39,153 bases of DNA from positions 1-39,153 of the forward strand of contig CAMDCY010000008.1 in the NCBI GenBank assembly GCA_945890705.1, written 5' to 3'. Made by a program: the position numbers and the translations under genes. A model generated the notes under the pieces. The model was not told the origin of the DNA and searched no databases. It was given only the letters and a program-made list of their open reading frames with translations. This DNA comes from Hydrogenophaga intermedia (GTDB lineage: Bacteria; Pseudomonadota; Gammaproteobacteria; Burkholderiales; Burkholderiaceae_C). Below, piece by piece: positions 26,467 to 35,139 of this stretch. Each line of letters starts with the position of its first letter. Within the stretch, counting starts at the first letter, position 1.

Positions 26467-27912
26467 TCAGGCGTGGGCTGGGTTGACAGCGGGGATGCGC
26501 ACGTCTTCGATGCGGCCTTGTGTCGCTGTTTTCCAAACGTTCCAAGCCATCACCACCATGCCGCCGAGGTACAAAGCCCCGCCAACCAGTCGGATCACAT
26601 AGAAGGGGAAGGTGGCCTTGACCGATTCCACGAAGGTGTAGGTCAGGGTGCCGTCGGGGTTGATGGAGCGCCACATCAGGCCCTGCATCACACCGGCGAT
26701 CCACATCGCAGCGATGTAGAGCACGATGCCGATGGTGGCCATCCAGAAGTGCAACTCAATGGCGGGCACCGAGTGCATCTTCTTCTGACCAAACAGGCGT
26801 GGCACCAAATAGTAGAGCGAGCCCATGGACACCAAGCCCACCCAACCCAAAGCGCCGGAGTGCACGTGGCCCACGGTCCAGTCGGTGTAGTGGCTCAAAG
26901 CGTTGACGGTCTTGATGGACATCATCGGACCTTCAAAGGTCGACATGCCGTAGAACGACAGAGACACGATCAAGAAGCGCAGGATGGGGTCGTCGCGCAG
27001 CTTGTGCCAGGCACCCGACAAGGTCATGATGCCGTTGATCATGCCGCCCCAGCTGGGCGCCAACAGGATGAGTGAGAAGACCATGCCCACGGACTGCGTC
27101 CAGTCGGGCAAGGCGGTGTAGTGCAGGTGGTGAGGACCGGCCCACATGTAGGTGAAGATCAGCGCCCAGAAGTGCACGATCGACAGGCGGTAGGAGTACA
27201 CCGGACGCTCGGCTTGCTTGGGGATGAAGTAGTACATCATGCCCAGGAAAGCGGCGGTCAAGAAGAAGCCCACGGCGTTGTGGCCGTACCACCATTGCAT
27301 CATCGCGTCTTGCACACCGGCGTAGGCCGAGTAGCTGTGCGTCATGCTGGTGGGGATCTGGATGTTGTTGAAGATGTGCAGCAAGGCCACGGCGATGATG
27401 TAAGCGCCGAAGAACCAGTTGGCCACATAGATGTGGCGAACCTTGCGGATGCCCACGCTGCCAAAGAACACGTAGGCGTAAGCCACCCACACCACGGCGA
27501 TCAGCAAGTCGATGGGCCAAATGAGTTCGGCGTATTCCTTGCTTTGGGTCAAGCCCATGGGCAAGGTGACCACCGCCGCCACGATGACCGCGTTCCAACC
27601 CCAGAAGGTGAAAGCGGCCAACTTGTCGGAAATCAAGCGCGTCTGGCAGGTGCGCTGAACGATGTAGTAACTGGTTGCGAACAAGGTGCAGCCACCGAAC
27701 GCAAAAATCACCGCATTGGTGTGCAAAGGCCGCAAGCGGCCGTAGCTCAACCACTCAATGCCCAAATTCAGCGCAGGCCAAGTCAGTTGGGCAGCGATGA
27801 TCACGCCCACCAACATCCCCACCACGCCGTACACAATGGCCATGATGGCGAATTGCCGAACGACTTTGTCGTTGTAGACCGTCGCTTGACTGGCCTGGGT
27901 TAAAACCGACAT
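26467..27912 (-). CDS. ccoN: cbb3 oxidase catalytic subunit CcoN
   Basis: A 481-residue haem-copper oxidase subunit I of the C family, with about twelve membrane helices. Haem and CuB ligand regions are visible: [11 protein letters not shown] (low-spin haem His), [21 protein letters not shown] (CuB histidine pair), and [12 protein letters not shown] (two haem histidines). ATG at 27912 is preceded by AGGAG; the frame opens 24 codons further up, but that part overlaps the FNR box and promoter. A perfect FNR box lies 66 nt upstream. High-affinity oxygen reduction at low oxygen is its role. Confidence 0.97.
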   Translation of the reverse strand: MSVLTQASQATVYNDKVVRQFAIMAIVYGVVGMLVGVIIAAQLTWPALNLGIEWLSYGRLRPLHTNAVIFAFGGCTLFATSYYIVQRTCQTRLISDKLAAFTFWGWNAVIVAAVVTLPMGLTQSKEYAELIWPIDLLIAVVWVAYAYVFFGSVGIRKVRHIYVANWFFGAYIIAVALLHIFNNIQIPTSMTHSYSAYAGVQDAMMQWWYGHNAVGFFLTAAFLGMMYYFIPKQAERPVYSYRLSIVHFWALIFTYMWAGPHHLHYTALPDWTQSVGMVFSLILLAPSWGGMINGIMTLSGAWHKLRDDPILRFLIVSLSFYGMSTFEGPMMSIKTVNALSHYTDWTVGHVHSGALGWVGLVSMGSLYYLVPRLFGQKKMHSVPAIELHFWMATIGIVLYIAAMWIAGVMQGLMWRSINPDGTLTYTFVESVKATFPFYVIRLVGGALYLGGMVVMAWNVWKTATQGRIEDVRIPAVNPAHA

Positions 27913-27970
27913 ACAGGACTCCTCAATAATGTCACTCGCTTGAGTGTCCTTGAAAGAATCCTTGAAGACC

Positions 27971-27984
27971 TTGATATAAATCAA
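27971..27984. promoter_or_regulatory. Perfect FNR box upstream of ccoN, overlapping ccoS stop
   Basis: TTGATATAAATCAA matches the FNR consensus TTGAT-N4-ATCAA in all ten half-site bases. Class II spacing (-41.5) predicts a start point near 27936, leaving a 24-nt leader with AGGAG before the ccoN ATG. A weak -10 (GACACT, 27948-27943) is at the matching place. The box includes the ccoS stop codon (27981-27983). Confidence 0.9.
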
Positions 27985-28118
27985 TCGTCGCGCAAAACCC
28001 GCTCACCTTCGCGTTCGATGCTGTCGAACTGCCCGCCTTGCAAAGCCCACCAAAAGACCCCAATGATGGCGAAGACCACCACGATGGAGACAGGTATCAG
28101 TACATACAAAATATCCAT
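27981..28118 (-). CDS. ccoS: cbb3 oxidase assembly protein CcoS
   Basis: A 45-residue protein with one membrane helix (about residues 4-25, [22 protein letters not shown]) followed by the polar [18 protein letters not shown], the standard CcoS pattern (W-x-x-x-x-G-Q-F-D/E-x-x-x-x-x-G-x-R-x-L). CcoS is needed for haem/copper cofactor insertion into CcoN. The ATG starts one base after the ccoI stop, so translation is coupled. Its stop codon lies inside the FNR box for ccoN. Confidence 0.93.
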   Translation of the reverse strand: MDILYVLIPVSIVVVFAIIGVFWWALQGGQFDSIEREGERVLRDD

Positions 28119-28119
28119 A

Positions 28120-30420
28120 TCAACCTTTTGAAGGGTTTGGGGCCCGTGTCAGGCGCATGGCATTGCCAATCACCCACAGTGAACTGCCCGCCATGCCCAC
28201 GCCCGCCAACCAAGGCGGCATCCAGCCCACCAAGGCCAAGGGAACACACACCGCGTTGTAAGCGGCGGCCCACATGAGGTTTTGCTTGACGATGCGCAGG
28301 GTCCTGCGGGCCATGTGTAAGGTGTTGACGACATCCATGACCGAGCCGCCTTGGATCACAAAATCCGATTGGGCTTGTGCCAAGGGCGCGGCGTGACCCA
28401 AGGCGAAGGACGTGTCGGCGGTGGCCAGCACGGGGCCGTCGTTCAAGCCGTCACCCACCATCGCCACCCGCCAACCTTGGGCTTGCAGGGCTTTGACGTG
28501 GGCCAATTTGTCCTCGGGTGAGGCCTGCGCCACCACATGCCCCACACCGATGCGATCGGCCACGCGCTGTGCGGCCGCTTGGCGGTCGCCGCTGAGCAAA
28601 TGCGTGGCGATGCCCAAGGCATGCAGCGCGCCCACGGCGGCCGCGGCGTCTTCTCTGACCGCCTCTGCGAGTTCGATCGTGGCCAACCAACCCTGCTCAT
28701 CCGCCAAGTACACCCGCGGACTGGGCTCCCCCGAAGGCGGCACATCCGCTGCGGTCAAGCCACAAGCGTCCAAAGACCCCAAGCGCCACACCTCACCGGT
28801 GGGCCAATGTGCCCACAAACCTTGACCGGCCACCTCGCGCACACGCTCCAGCGCCGCGGGGGCCACGTCGGCCCAATGCCGCACCAGGGCCTGAGAGGCC
28901 GGGTGCAGCGACCCTGCGGCCATGGCCACGATACGGCCTTGAACCCACAGCGCCTCGACACCGTCGCGTCGCTGCCAGTCGCGCACCACCAAGCGGTCGT
29001 GGGTCAAGGTGCCGGTTTTGTCAAACACCACAGCACTGACCTGCGAGAGCGACTCAAAGGCTTGCAATCGCCGCACCAGCACGCCCCCACGGGCCAAAGC
29101 ACCCGCGGCGGACAACATGGCTGAGGGCGTGGCCAAAGACAAGGCACAGGGACAGGTGACGATGAGCACCGCCACCGCCACCGACAAGGCTTGCGAGGGA
29201 TCGATCGGCCACCAATACAGCGCCGCACCGGCTGCGGCCAACATGACCAAAACCAAAAAAGGTGCGGCGATGCGGTCGGCCAAAATGGCCAATCGCGGTT
29301 TATCGACCGAGGCTTTTTCCATCAGGCTGACGATTTGCCCAAAGCGGGTTTGTTTGCCCAACACGCTCAAGCGCACCAACACCGGCCCACCCAAATTGAA
29401 GCTACCGGCCACCACCGATTCGCCGCGCAGCTTGGTGACGGGCTCCGATTCTCCGGTGAGCAAGGCCTCGTCCACCGAGGCGCTCTCGCTGAGCAGCTCG
29501 GCGTCGCCCGCAAACACCTGGCCCGCGGGCACCCGCACCACATCGCCCACGACCAATCGACGCGCCGAAACGGTTTTGAACGTGCCGTCGGCTTGCTGCT
29601 GCTCAGCAACCTCGGGCAAGCGGTTCATCAAATGGTCCAGGGCCCCAGCCGTTCGGTCGCGGGCCTTGAGTTCCAAATAACGCCCCCCGAGCAAAAAGAA
29701 CACAAACATGGTGAGCGAGTCGAACCAGACCTCATCGCCCCACGGCCCCGTGGGGTCGAAGGTCGCGGCTGAGCTGGCGACGAAGGTCACGATGATGCCC
29801 ACGGACACGGGCGTGTCCATGCCGATACGCCCCAACTTGAGGTCGCGCCAAGCGCTTTGAAAAAACGGTCCGCTGGCGAAAAAGACCACTGGCAAACTCA
29901 AGACCCAGCTGGCCCAGCGCAGCAGCTGGTCAATGTCGGCGGGGATGTCGCCGGGTTCGGCCACGTAGGCGGGCCACGCGTACATCATCACCTGCATCAT
30001 GCAAAAACCGGCCACGAACAAGCGCCACAAGGCTTTGCGGGTTTCGGCCAGTCGCTCGCTGATAGACAAAGCTTGCTTCAGGGGCAGCAGGCGGTAGCCG
30101 CTGGCGCCCACGGTCTGGGCCAAGCGGGACAGCGGTGTGTCGCTGGGGTCCCACTGCAAGACCAAACGCCGCGTGGCGGCGTGCACGCGGGCCGATCGAA
30201 CGCCTGCCACGCCTTGCAAGGCGGTTTCGACCGTGTCGGCGCAGGCGGCGCAGTACATGCCTTGGACCAACAAGACCGACTCCCGCACACCCGCAACGTC
30301 GTCCGTCAGGGGCAGAGTGAAATCGGCTTGCTCGACCGGATCGTCCAAGACAAGAAAGTCATCCTCAACCGTCAGCGGACCGCGGTGGTCGGCAAAAGGC
30401 GCAAGGACGGCACTGTTCAT
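28120..30420 (-). CDS. ccoI: CcoI/FixI copper-translocating P1B-type ATPase
   Basis: A 766-residue P-type ATPase for copper delivery to cbb3 oxidase. An N-terminal heavy-metal domain carries the GMYCAACAD (CxxC) site near residues 54-62. The transport motif CPC is in VTCPCALS, the actuator motif TGES in LLTGESEPV, the phosphorylation site DKTGT, the HP motif in SLHPAS, and the hinge GDGLNDGP. About eight membrane helices are visible. It is the first gene of ccoIS. No good Shine-Dalgarno precedes the ATG and a perfect FNR box is centred 42 nt upstream, so a leaderless transcript is possible. Confidence 0.94.
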   Translation of the reverse strand: MNSAVLAPFADHRGPLTVEDDFLVLDDPVEQADFTLPLTDDVAGVRESVLLVQGMYCAACADTVETALQGVAGVRSARVHAATRRLVLQWDPSDTPLSRLAQTVGASGYRLLPLKQALSISERLAETRKALWRLFVAGFCMMQVMMYAWPAYVAEPGDIPADIDQLLRWASWVLSLPVVFFASGPFFQSAWRDLKLGRIGMDTPVSVGIIVTFVASSAATFDPTGPWGDEVWFDSLTMFVFFLLGGRYLELKARDRTAGALDHLMNRLPEVAEQQQADGTFKTVSARRLVVGDVVRVPAGQVFAGDAELLSESASVDEALLTGESEPVTKLRGESVVAGSFNLGGPVLVRLSVLGKQTRFGQIVSLMEKASVDKPRLAILADRIAAPFLVLVMLAAAGAALYWWPIDPSQALSVAVAVLIVTCPCALSLATPSAMLSAAGALARGGVLVRRLQAFESLSQVSAVVFDKTGTLTHDRLVVRDWQRRDGVEALWVQGRIVAMAAGSLHPASQALVRHWADVAPAALERVREVAGQGLWAHWPTGEVWRLGSLDACGLTAADVPPSGEPSPRVYLADEQGWLATIELAEAVREDAAAAVGALHALGIATHLLSGDRQAAAQRVADRIGVGHVVAQASPEDKLAHVKALQAQGWRVAMVGDGLNDGPVLATADTSFALGHAAPLAQAQSDFVIQGGSVMDVVNTLHMARRTLRIVKQNLMWAAAYNAVCVPLALVGWMPPWLAGVGMAGSSLWVIGNAMRLTRAPNPSKG

Positions 30421-30455
30421 ACTGCCAAGGGTACCCCAAGAAACTGACGCAAAGC

Positions 30456-30469
30456 TTGATCAATATCAA
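30456..30469. promoter_or_regulatory. Perfect FNR box between ccoI and the usp remnant
   Basis: TTGATCAATATCAA matches the FNR consensus in all ten half-site bases. Its centre (30462.5) is 42 nt from the A of the ccoI ATG. TACCCT (30433-30428) sits where a class II -10 should be, placing the ccoI start point at or next to the ATG. The box could also have driven the divergent usp gene, whose -10 is not obvious. Confidence 0.88.
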
Positions 30470-30524
30470 ACCCGGCGCCGCCAAAAGGCTCAGTCTGGTG
30501 TTTTGACCCACCCAGGAGAACACC

Positions 30525-30755
30525 ATGTAGCGACGCATCTTGGCTGCCACCGACGGCTCCAAACTCTCCCAAAAAGCCGTGACCGTGAAGTCGGATTTGA
30601 TCGCTAAGACCATCATGGCCACGGCCAAACGCAACAAGTGCGACCTGCTCATCATGGCCTCTCACGGTCGCAAAGGCCTCAAACGCTTGTTACTGGGCAG
30701 CGAAACGCAGCAGGTCTTGACCCACTCGACCATCCCGGTCTTGGTCTTGCGCTGA
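30525..30755 (+). pseudogene. Universal stress protein, broken (stop at codon 2, internal deletion)
   Basis: AGGAGA (30514-30519) is followed by ATG at 30525 and then directly by TAG. The same frame continues as RRILAATDGSKLSQKAV, the conserved UspA N-terminus (usually M-Y-x-R-I-L). It then jumps to KRNKCDLLIMASHGRKGLKRLLLGSET and ends HSTIPVLVLR, the conserved C-terminal half with the G-2x-G-9x-G(S/T) ATP-binding pattern. About 75 sense codons remain of a family length near 145, so the middle of the fold (roughly 70 residues) is gone in frame. A TTG at 30540 could still start a 71-residue product. Antisense overlap with the neighbouring fragment is 66 bp. Confidence 0.85.
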
Positions 30756-31310
30756 GAGCGTTTCAATGAGCTGGCCGTGGGTGACGCAAACGCTGTCGCC
30801 CGCGGCACCCGGCACCAAGATCGCTGGGGCCTGCCCTTGACATGGTGTTGGCTCATGGACATCGCTGCAGTGACTGGCGCGGTCCAGCAAAGTCCCTCGG
30901 CGGTCGTCGTTGAGGGTGAACACGTGGCGTGTCCCCGCTTGAAAGGCGCGTTTGCTCCAAACGCCCATGGTGGCGCTGCTGCACACCAAGACCTCGGCTT
31001 GTGTCGACTGGATGACCGACACCAGCCCGTCTTCGGGGGCGTTGGCATCCATGGGCACAGCAATCCAGCCGCCACGCAAACACGCCCACCGCAGTATCGC
31101 GGCCTCCACCGAAGGCCCACGCTGAATGGTGACTCGCGCCCCGGCTGAAACGCCGCGATCCACGAACAGATTCGCCACCATGGCTGTGGCTCGGTCCAAG
31201 TCGCGCCAGCTGTAGCGCAAACCGGTGTCGGTTTCGATCGCCGTGGTGTCCAGATCGGCGGGGAAGCCCGCACGGAAAACCGAAAAAGCGTTGGCGTGGG
31301 AGGGGCTCAT
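30690..31310 (-). pseudogene. Malonyl-CoA-synthetase-like AMP-binding enzyme, N-terminal remnant
   Basis: The frame encodes 206 residues. The first ~180 resemble the N-terminus of MatB-type acyl-CoA synthetases (FPADLDTTAIETDTGLRYSWRDLDRATAMVANL). The protein ends just after the place where the nucleotide-binding motif (Y-T-S-G-T-T-G-x-S-K-G) should be; only a degenerate ILVPGAAGDSVCVTHGQL remains. The adenylation core and C-terminal domain, about 300 residues of a ~500-residue family, are missing, and the last codons are antisense to the usp remnant. Catalysis is therefore not expected. It follows the enoyl-CoA hydratase gene closely. ATG at 31331 is an alternative start. Confidence 0.75.
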
Positions 31311-31336
31311 CTTCGTGTCCGGGTGGGGCATGCCGA

Positions 31337-32101
31337 TCAAAAGCGGGGCGCGCGTTTGTCCAAAAACGCCGCGATGCCTTCGCGGTGCTCGGGGCTGTTG
31401 GCGTAGGCATAAGCCTGCGGCCCAACGTCGGGGCGAACGCCCTCGCGCAAAGCCCGCAGGGTTTGTTTGTTCAAGCGCGCGGCCTGTGGGCTCAGCGCCA
31501 GCACGCCTTGCACCACCTCGGCGCAGCGAGCGTCCAAGGCCGGCGTGTCGTCACAGGCATTCAAAAAACCGCGCTGTACCAGCGTGGGCGCGTCCAAGAC
31601 TTGCGCCAGCAACAGCATTTCACGCACCGTCATCTCACCCAAGGCCGAGCCCACCAGAGCCGCTTCGCGCGGCGCCATGGGAAAGCCCAGCTTGGCGATG
31701 GGTGCGCCAAAACGCGCTTCCACATGCGCCCAGCGCACATCACAACAACTCGCGATCTCCACACCCGCGCCCATGCAGTTGCCCCGGATGTCGGCCACCA
31801 CGGGTACGTCCAGGCTCAGGATCGCCGACAAGCCACCCCAAACGTCGTTTTCATGAAAGTCGCGCAAGGCCACTTCGTCAAAACGAAAGCTGGGGTATTC
31901 GCTGATGTCGCCGCCCGAACAAAAATGCGCACCATCGCCACGCAGCAGCACCACGCGCAACGCGCTCTGGGCTTGCGCTGCTTCAAACACCTCACGCAAT
32001 TGCCGCCACATCGAGCGGCTCATGGCGTTGAACTTGGCCGGGTTGGACAGCACCACCTCGGCCCAATGGCCGTGGTTCGTCCAACGAACCTGCCCGCTCA
32101 T
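31337..32101 (-). CDS. Enoyl-CoA hydratase/isomerase family protein
   Basis: A 254-residue crotonase-fold protein. The two oxyanion-hole segments are [11 protein letters not shown] (about residues 62-72) and [20 protein letters not shown] (about 104-123), followed by [26 protein letters not shown] glutamate equivalent to the hydratase catalytic pair is not clearly placed, so the exact reaction (hydratase, isomerase or hydrolase) is open. The ATG overlaps the lgt stop as ATGA, so it is translationally coupled to lgt. Before decay of the next gene it probably formed a pair with the malonyl-CoA-synthetase-like enzyme. Confidence 0.87.
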   Translation of the reverse strand: MSGQVRWTNHGHWAEVVLSNPAKFNAMSRSMWRQLREVFEAAQAQSALRVVLLRGDGAHFCSGGDISEYPSFRFDEVALRDFHENDVWGGLSAILSLDVPVVADIRGNCMGAGVEIASCCDVRWAHVEARFGAPIAKLGFPMAPREAALVGSALGEMTVREMLLLAQVLDAPTLVQRGFLNACDDTPALDARCAEVVQGVLALSPQAARLNKQTLRALREGVRPDVGPQAYAYANSPEHREGIAAFLDKRAPRF

Positions 32102-32910
32102 GCAGCCGCAGCGCGCCGTGCCGACCAGCGCCACAGCCAAGCGCCGCCCAGCACCATGGGCACACACAACCACTGCCCCATGCTCATGCCCAGCGAGAGC
32201 AGGCCCAGGTGCGCATCGGGTTCGCGGAAGAATTCAGCGATGAAGCGCAGCACCCCGTAGCCCATGGCAAACACCGCACTGACCTGCCCCAGCGGACGCG
32301 GCCGACGGGCAAACCACCACAAGACCACGAACAGCAGCAAACCCTCGAGCAAAAATTGGTAGAGCTGCGAGGGGTGGCGCGGCGCAGCGCCCGCGTTGGC
32401 GAACACCATGCCCCAAGGCAACGATGGGTCGGCCAAACGGCCCCACAACTCACCGTTGATGAAGTTACCCATGCGCCCCGCGGCCAAACCGGTGGGCACA
32501 CAAGGCGCCACAAAGTCCAGCACCTGCAGCGCTTGGCGCTGGCGGCTCTTGGCAAACCACAGCAAAGCCACGATCACGCCCAGCAAACCGCCATGAAAGC
32601 TCATGCCACCTTGCCAAACCGCAAAGATCTCCAAAGGGTTCGACAGGTAGTAGCCGGGTTGGTAGAACAGGCAGTAGCCCAGCCGCCCACCCGCGATCAC
32701 GCCCATCACGCCAAAAAACAAAATGTCTTCAACATCTTTTTTCTGCCAGACGCCTTGTGCGCTCAAGGCCGCATAGGGTGGGTGCTGCAAACGGCGCAAA
32801 CCCAGCGCGTAAAACAGGGCAAAAGCGGCCAAATAGGTCAGGCCGTACCAATGGATGGCCAAGGGGCCGATGGCCAAGGCCACGGGGTCGATCTGAGGAT
32901 GTATGAGCAT
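32098..32910 (-). CDS. lgt: Prolipoprotein diacylglyceryl transferase
   Basis: A 270-residue inner-membrane enzyme that attaches diacylglycerol to the lipobox cysteine of prolipoproteins. Start [27 protein letters not shown] and motifs [35 protein letters not shown] (Lgt signature, near residue 150) and [13 protein letters not shown] are all present, with about seven helices. ATG at 32910 is chosen over a GTG two codons upstream. It is divergent from ilvD and overlaps the downstream hydratase gene by 4 bp. Confidence 0.96.
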   Translation of the reverse strand: MLIHPQIDPVALAIGPLAIHWYGLTYLAAFALFYALGLRRLQHPPYAALSAQGVWQKKDVEDILFFGVMGVIAGGRLGYCLFYQPGYYLSNPLEIFAVWQGGMSFHGGLLGVIVALLWFAKSRQRQALQVLDFVAPCVPTGLAAGRMGNFINGELWGRLADPSLPWGMVFANAGAAPRHPSQLYQFLLEGLLLFVVLWWFARRPRPLGQVSAVFAMGYGVLRFIAEFFREPDAHLGLLSLGMSMGQWLCVPMVLGGAWLWRWSARRAAAA

Positions 32911-32976
32911 GGACACTATTGTGCCTTGGTATATTTAGATACCTCTCCTGTTTTCCACCCAACCGCAAAGCACACC

Positions 32977-34680
32977 ATGGCCGACAACAAAGTCATCCCG
33001 ATCCAGCCGATCAACCGCCGCAGCGCCAACATCACCGAAGGCAAATCTCGCGCGCCCAACCGCTCCATGTACTACGGCATGGGCTACAAGGAAGGCGACT
33101 TTGGCAAACCCATGGTCGGGGTGGCCAACGGCCACAGCACCATCACGCCTTGCAACAGCGGCTTGCAAAAACTCGCCGATGCGGCGGTGGCGGGCATCGA
33201 AGAAGCCGGTGGCAACGCCCAGATTTTTGGCACCCCCACCATCTCCGACGGCATGGCCATGGGCACCGAAGGCATGAAGTACTCGCTGGTCAGCCGAGAG
33301 GTGATTTCGGACTGCGTTGAAACCTGCGTGCAAGGCCAGTGGATGGACGGTGTGGTGGTCATCGGTGGCTGCGACAAAAACATGCCTGGTGGCTTGATGG
33401 GCATGCTGCGCGCCAACGTGCCTTCCATCTACGTCTACGGCGGCACCATCTTGCCCGGTCACTACAAGGGCAAAGACCTCAACATCGTCAGCGTGTTTGA
33501 GGCCGTCGGCGAAAACGCCGCCGGCAAACTCAGCGATGAAGACCTGCGTGAGATTGAGATGCGCGCCATTCCCGGCACTGGCTCGTGCGGCGGCATGTAC
33601 ACCGCCAACACCATGTCTTCGGCCTTTGAGGCCTTGGGCATTTCGCTGCCCTACTCGTCGACCATGGCCAACCCCCACGACGAAAAAGTCAACTCGGCCA
33701 AAGAGTCGGCCAAGGTGCTGATCGAGGCCATCAAGATGGACCTCAAACCGACGGACATCGTCACCCGGAAATCCATCGAAAACGCCGTGGCCGTCATCAT
33801 GGCCACCGGTGGCTCGACCAACGCCGTGCTGCACTTCTTGGCCATCGCCCACTGTGCGGGCGTGGAGTGGACCATCGACGACTTTGAGGTCATCCGCAAG
33901 CGCACCCCCGTGCTGTGCGACCTCAAGCCCAGCGGCAAAGCCTTGGCGGTGGACCTGCACAAAGCTGGTGGCATACCTCAAGTCATGAAGATTTTGCTCA
34001 ACGCTGGCTTGTTGCACGGTGACTGCATCACCATCACGGGTAAAACCATCGCCGAGGTGCTCAAAGACGTGCCCGACGCGCCACCCGAGCAAAGCGTCAT
34101 CCACACCATCGACCAAGCCATGTACAAGCAAGGCCACTTGGCCATCCTGAAAGGCAACCTGTCGCCCGAGGGCGCGGTGGCCAAGATCACAGGCTTGAAG
34201 AACCCCGTCATCACCGGTCCCGCCCGTGTGTTCGACGACGAGCAATCGGCGCTGGAAGCCATTCTGGCTGGTAAGATCAAGGCCGGTGATGTGATGGTCT
34301 TGCGCTACCTCGGCCCCAAAGGCGGCCCCGGCATGCCCGAAATGCTGGCCCCCACCGGCGCGCTCATTGGCGCTGGTTTGGGCGAAAGCGTGGGCCTGGT
34401 CACCGACGGCCGCTTTTCTGGCGGCACGTGGGGCATGGTCGTGGGCCATGTGGCTCCAGAGGCCGCCGTGGGTGGCACGATCGCCTTTGTTCACGAAGGC
34501 GACAGCATCACCATCGACGCGCACCAACTCATCTTGGAACTGCACGTGCCCGAGGCCGAAATCGCCAAACGCCGCGCCGCATGGACGGCCCCAGCGCCAC
34601 GCTACACCCGTGGCGTGCAGGCGAAATTTGCTTTCAACGCCTCCAGCGCCAGCAAGGGCGCGGTCTTGGACGCTTATTGA
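32977..34680 (+). CDS. ilvD: Dihydroxy-acid dehydratase
   Basis: A 567-residue iron-sulfur dehydratase for valine, leucine and isoleucine synthesis (2,3-dihydroxy acids to 2-keto acids). Cluster-binding cysteines lie in [17 protein letters not shown] and [15 protein letters not shown]. The C-terminal signature [19 protein letters not shown] is present. The reading frame stays open far upstream, but homology begins at [31 protein letters not shown]. The length fits the shorter [2Fe-2S] class rather than the 616-residue E. coli type. It is divergent from lgt across a 66-bp spacer. Confidence 0.96.
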   Translation: MADNKVIPIQPINRRSANITEGKSRAPNRSMYYGMGYKEGDFGKPMVGVANGHSTITPCNSGLQKLADAAVAGIEEAGGNAQIFGTPTISDGMAMGTEGMKYSLVSREVISDCVETCVQGQWMDGVVVIGGCDKNMPGGLMGMLRANVPSIYVYGGTILPGHYKGKDLNIVSVFEAVGENAAGKLSDEDLREIEMRAIPGTGSCGGMYTANTMSSAFEALGISLPYSSTMANPHDEKVNSAKESAKVLIEAIKMDLKPTDIVTRKSIENAVAVIMATGGSTNAVLHFLAIAHCAGVEWTIDDFEVIRKRTPVLCDLKPSGKALAVDLHKAGGIPQVMKILLNAGLLHGDCITITGKTIAEVLKDVPDAPPEQSVIHTIDQAMYKQGHLAILKGNLSPEGAVAKITGLKNPVITGPARVFDDEQSALEAILAGKIKAGDVMVLRYLGPKGGPGMPEMLAPTGALIGAGLGESVGLVTDGRFSGGTWGMVVGHVAPEAAVGGTIAFVHEGDSITIDAHQLILELHVPEAEIAKRRAAWTAPAPRYTRGVQAKFAFNASSASKGAVLDAY

Positions 34681-34751
34681 GCTGGCGCAGGAACCAATCA
34701 AAACGCCTTAGAATCCAACCGCTTTTTCAACCCAACCGTCAAAGGACGCAC

Positions 34752-35057
34752 ATGAAACGCTTCGCCCTCGTGTTGACCGCATTCGCCGCACTGTCGACCC
34801 CCGCCATGGCCGATGAAGCCTTGGCCAAAGCCAAGAATTGCATGGCTTGCCACGCAGCCGATAAAAAATTGGTCGGTCCTTCTTACAAAGACATCAGCAA
34901 AAAATACGCTGGTAACGCCGCCGCTGTGGCCCAGCTGGGCACCAAAATCCAAAAAGGCGGCTCCGGCGTGTGGGGTGCCATTCCCATGCCCGCCAACCCC
35001 GGTATCAACGACGCCGACGCCAAGAAATTGGCTCAGTGGGTCTTGAGCATCAAGTGA
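34752..35057 (+). CDS. Small periplasmic class I cytochrome c (c551/c8-like)
   Basis: A 101-residue secreted cytochrome. Residues 1-21 form a signal peptide (KRFALVLTAFAALSTPAMA, cleavage after AMA). The haem motif is CMACH and the distal methionine is in IPMPANPGI. The mature length of about 80 residues and KLVGPSYKDISKKY match cytochrome c551/c8 proteins. It could donate electrons to the cbb3 oxidase or to other periplasmic reductases. AAAGGA precedes the ATG, and TAGAAT about 40 nt upstream may be its own -10. A strong terminator follows. Confidence 0.93.
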   Translation: MKRFALVLTAFAALSTPAMADEALAKAKNCMACHAADKKLVGPSYKDISKKYAGNAAAVAQLGTKIQKGGSGVWGAIPMPANPGINDADAKKLAQWVLSIK

Positions 35058-35092
35058 TCTTGGGCGTGAGCCTCACGGCTCACCCGGCAAGA

Positions 35093-35120
35093 AAAAAGCC
35101 ACCCGTTAGGGTGGCTTTTT
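35093..35120. terminator. Bidirectional intrinsic terminator, cytochrome c / acs
   Basis: AAAAAGCCACCC (35093-35104), loop GTTA, GGGTGGCTTTTT (35109-35120): a 12-bp perfect stem flanked by A and T runs. It serves the plus-strand cytochrome gene and the minus-strand acs gene. A smaller hairpin GTGAGCC-TCAC-GGCTCAC lies just upstream (35066-35083). Confidence 0.93.
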
Positions 35121-35139
35121 CGTTGGGGCTTTCGGCCGA

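Noticed and set aside
32209-32976. 256-codon upstream extension of the ilvD frame
   Set aside because: It runs antisense to lgt and has no homology; the ilvD protein begins at 32977.
32935-34701. Minus-strand open frame of 588 codons opposite ilvD
   Set aside because: Antisense to ilvD, whose cluster motifs are intact; composition typical of a shadow frame.
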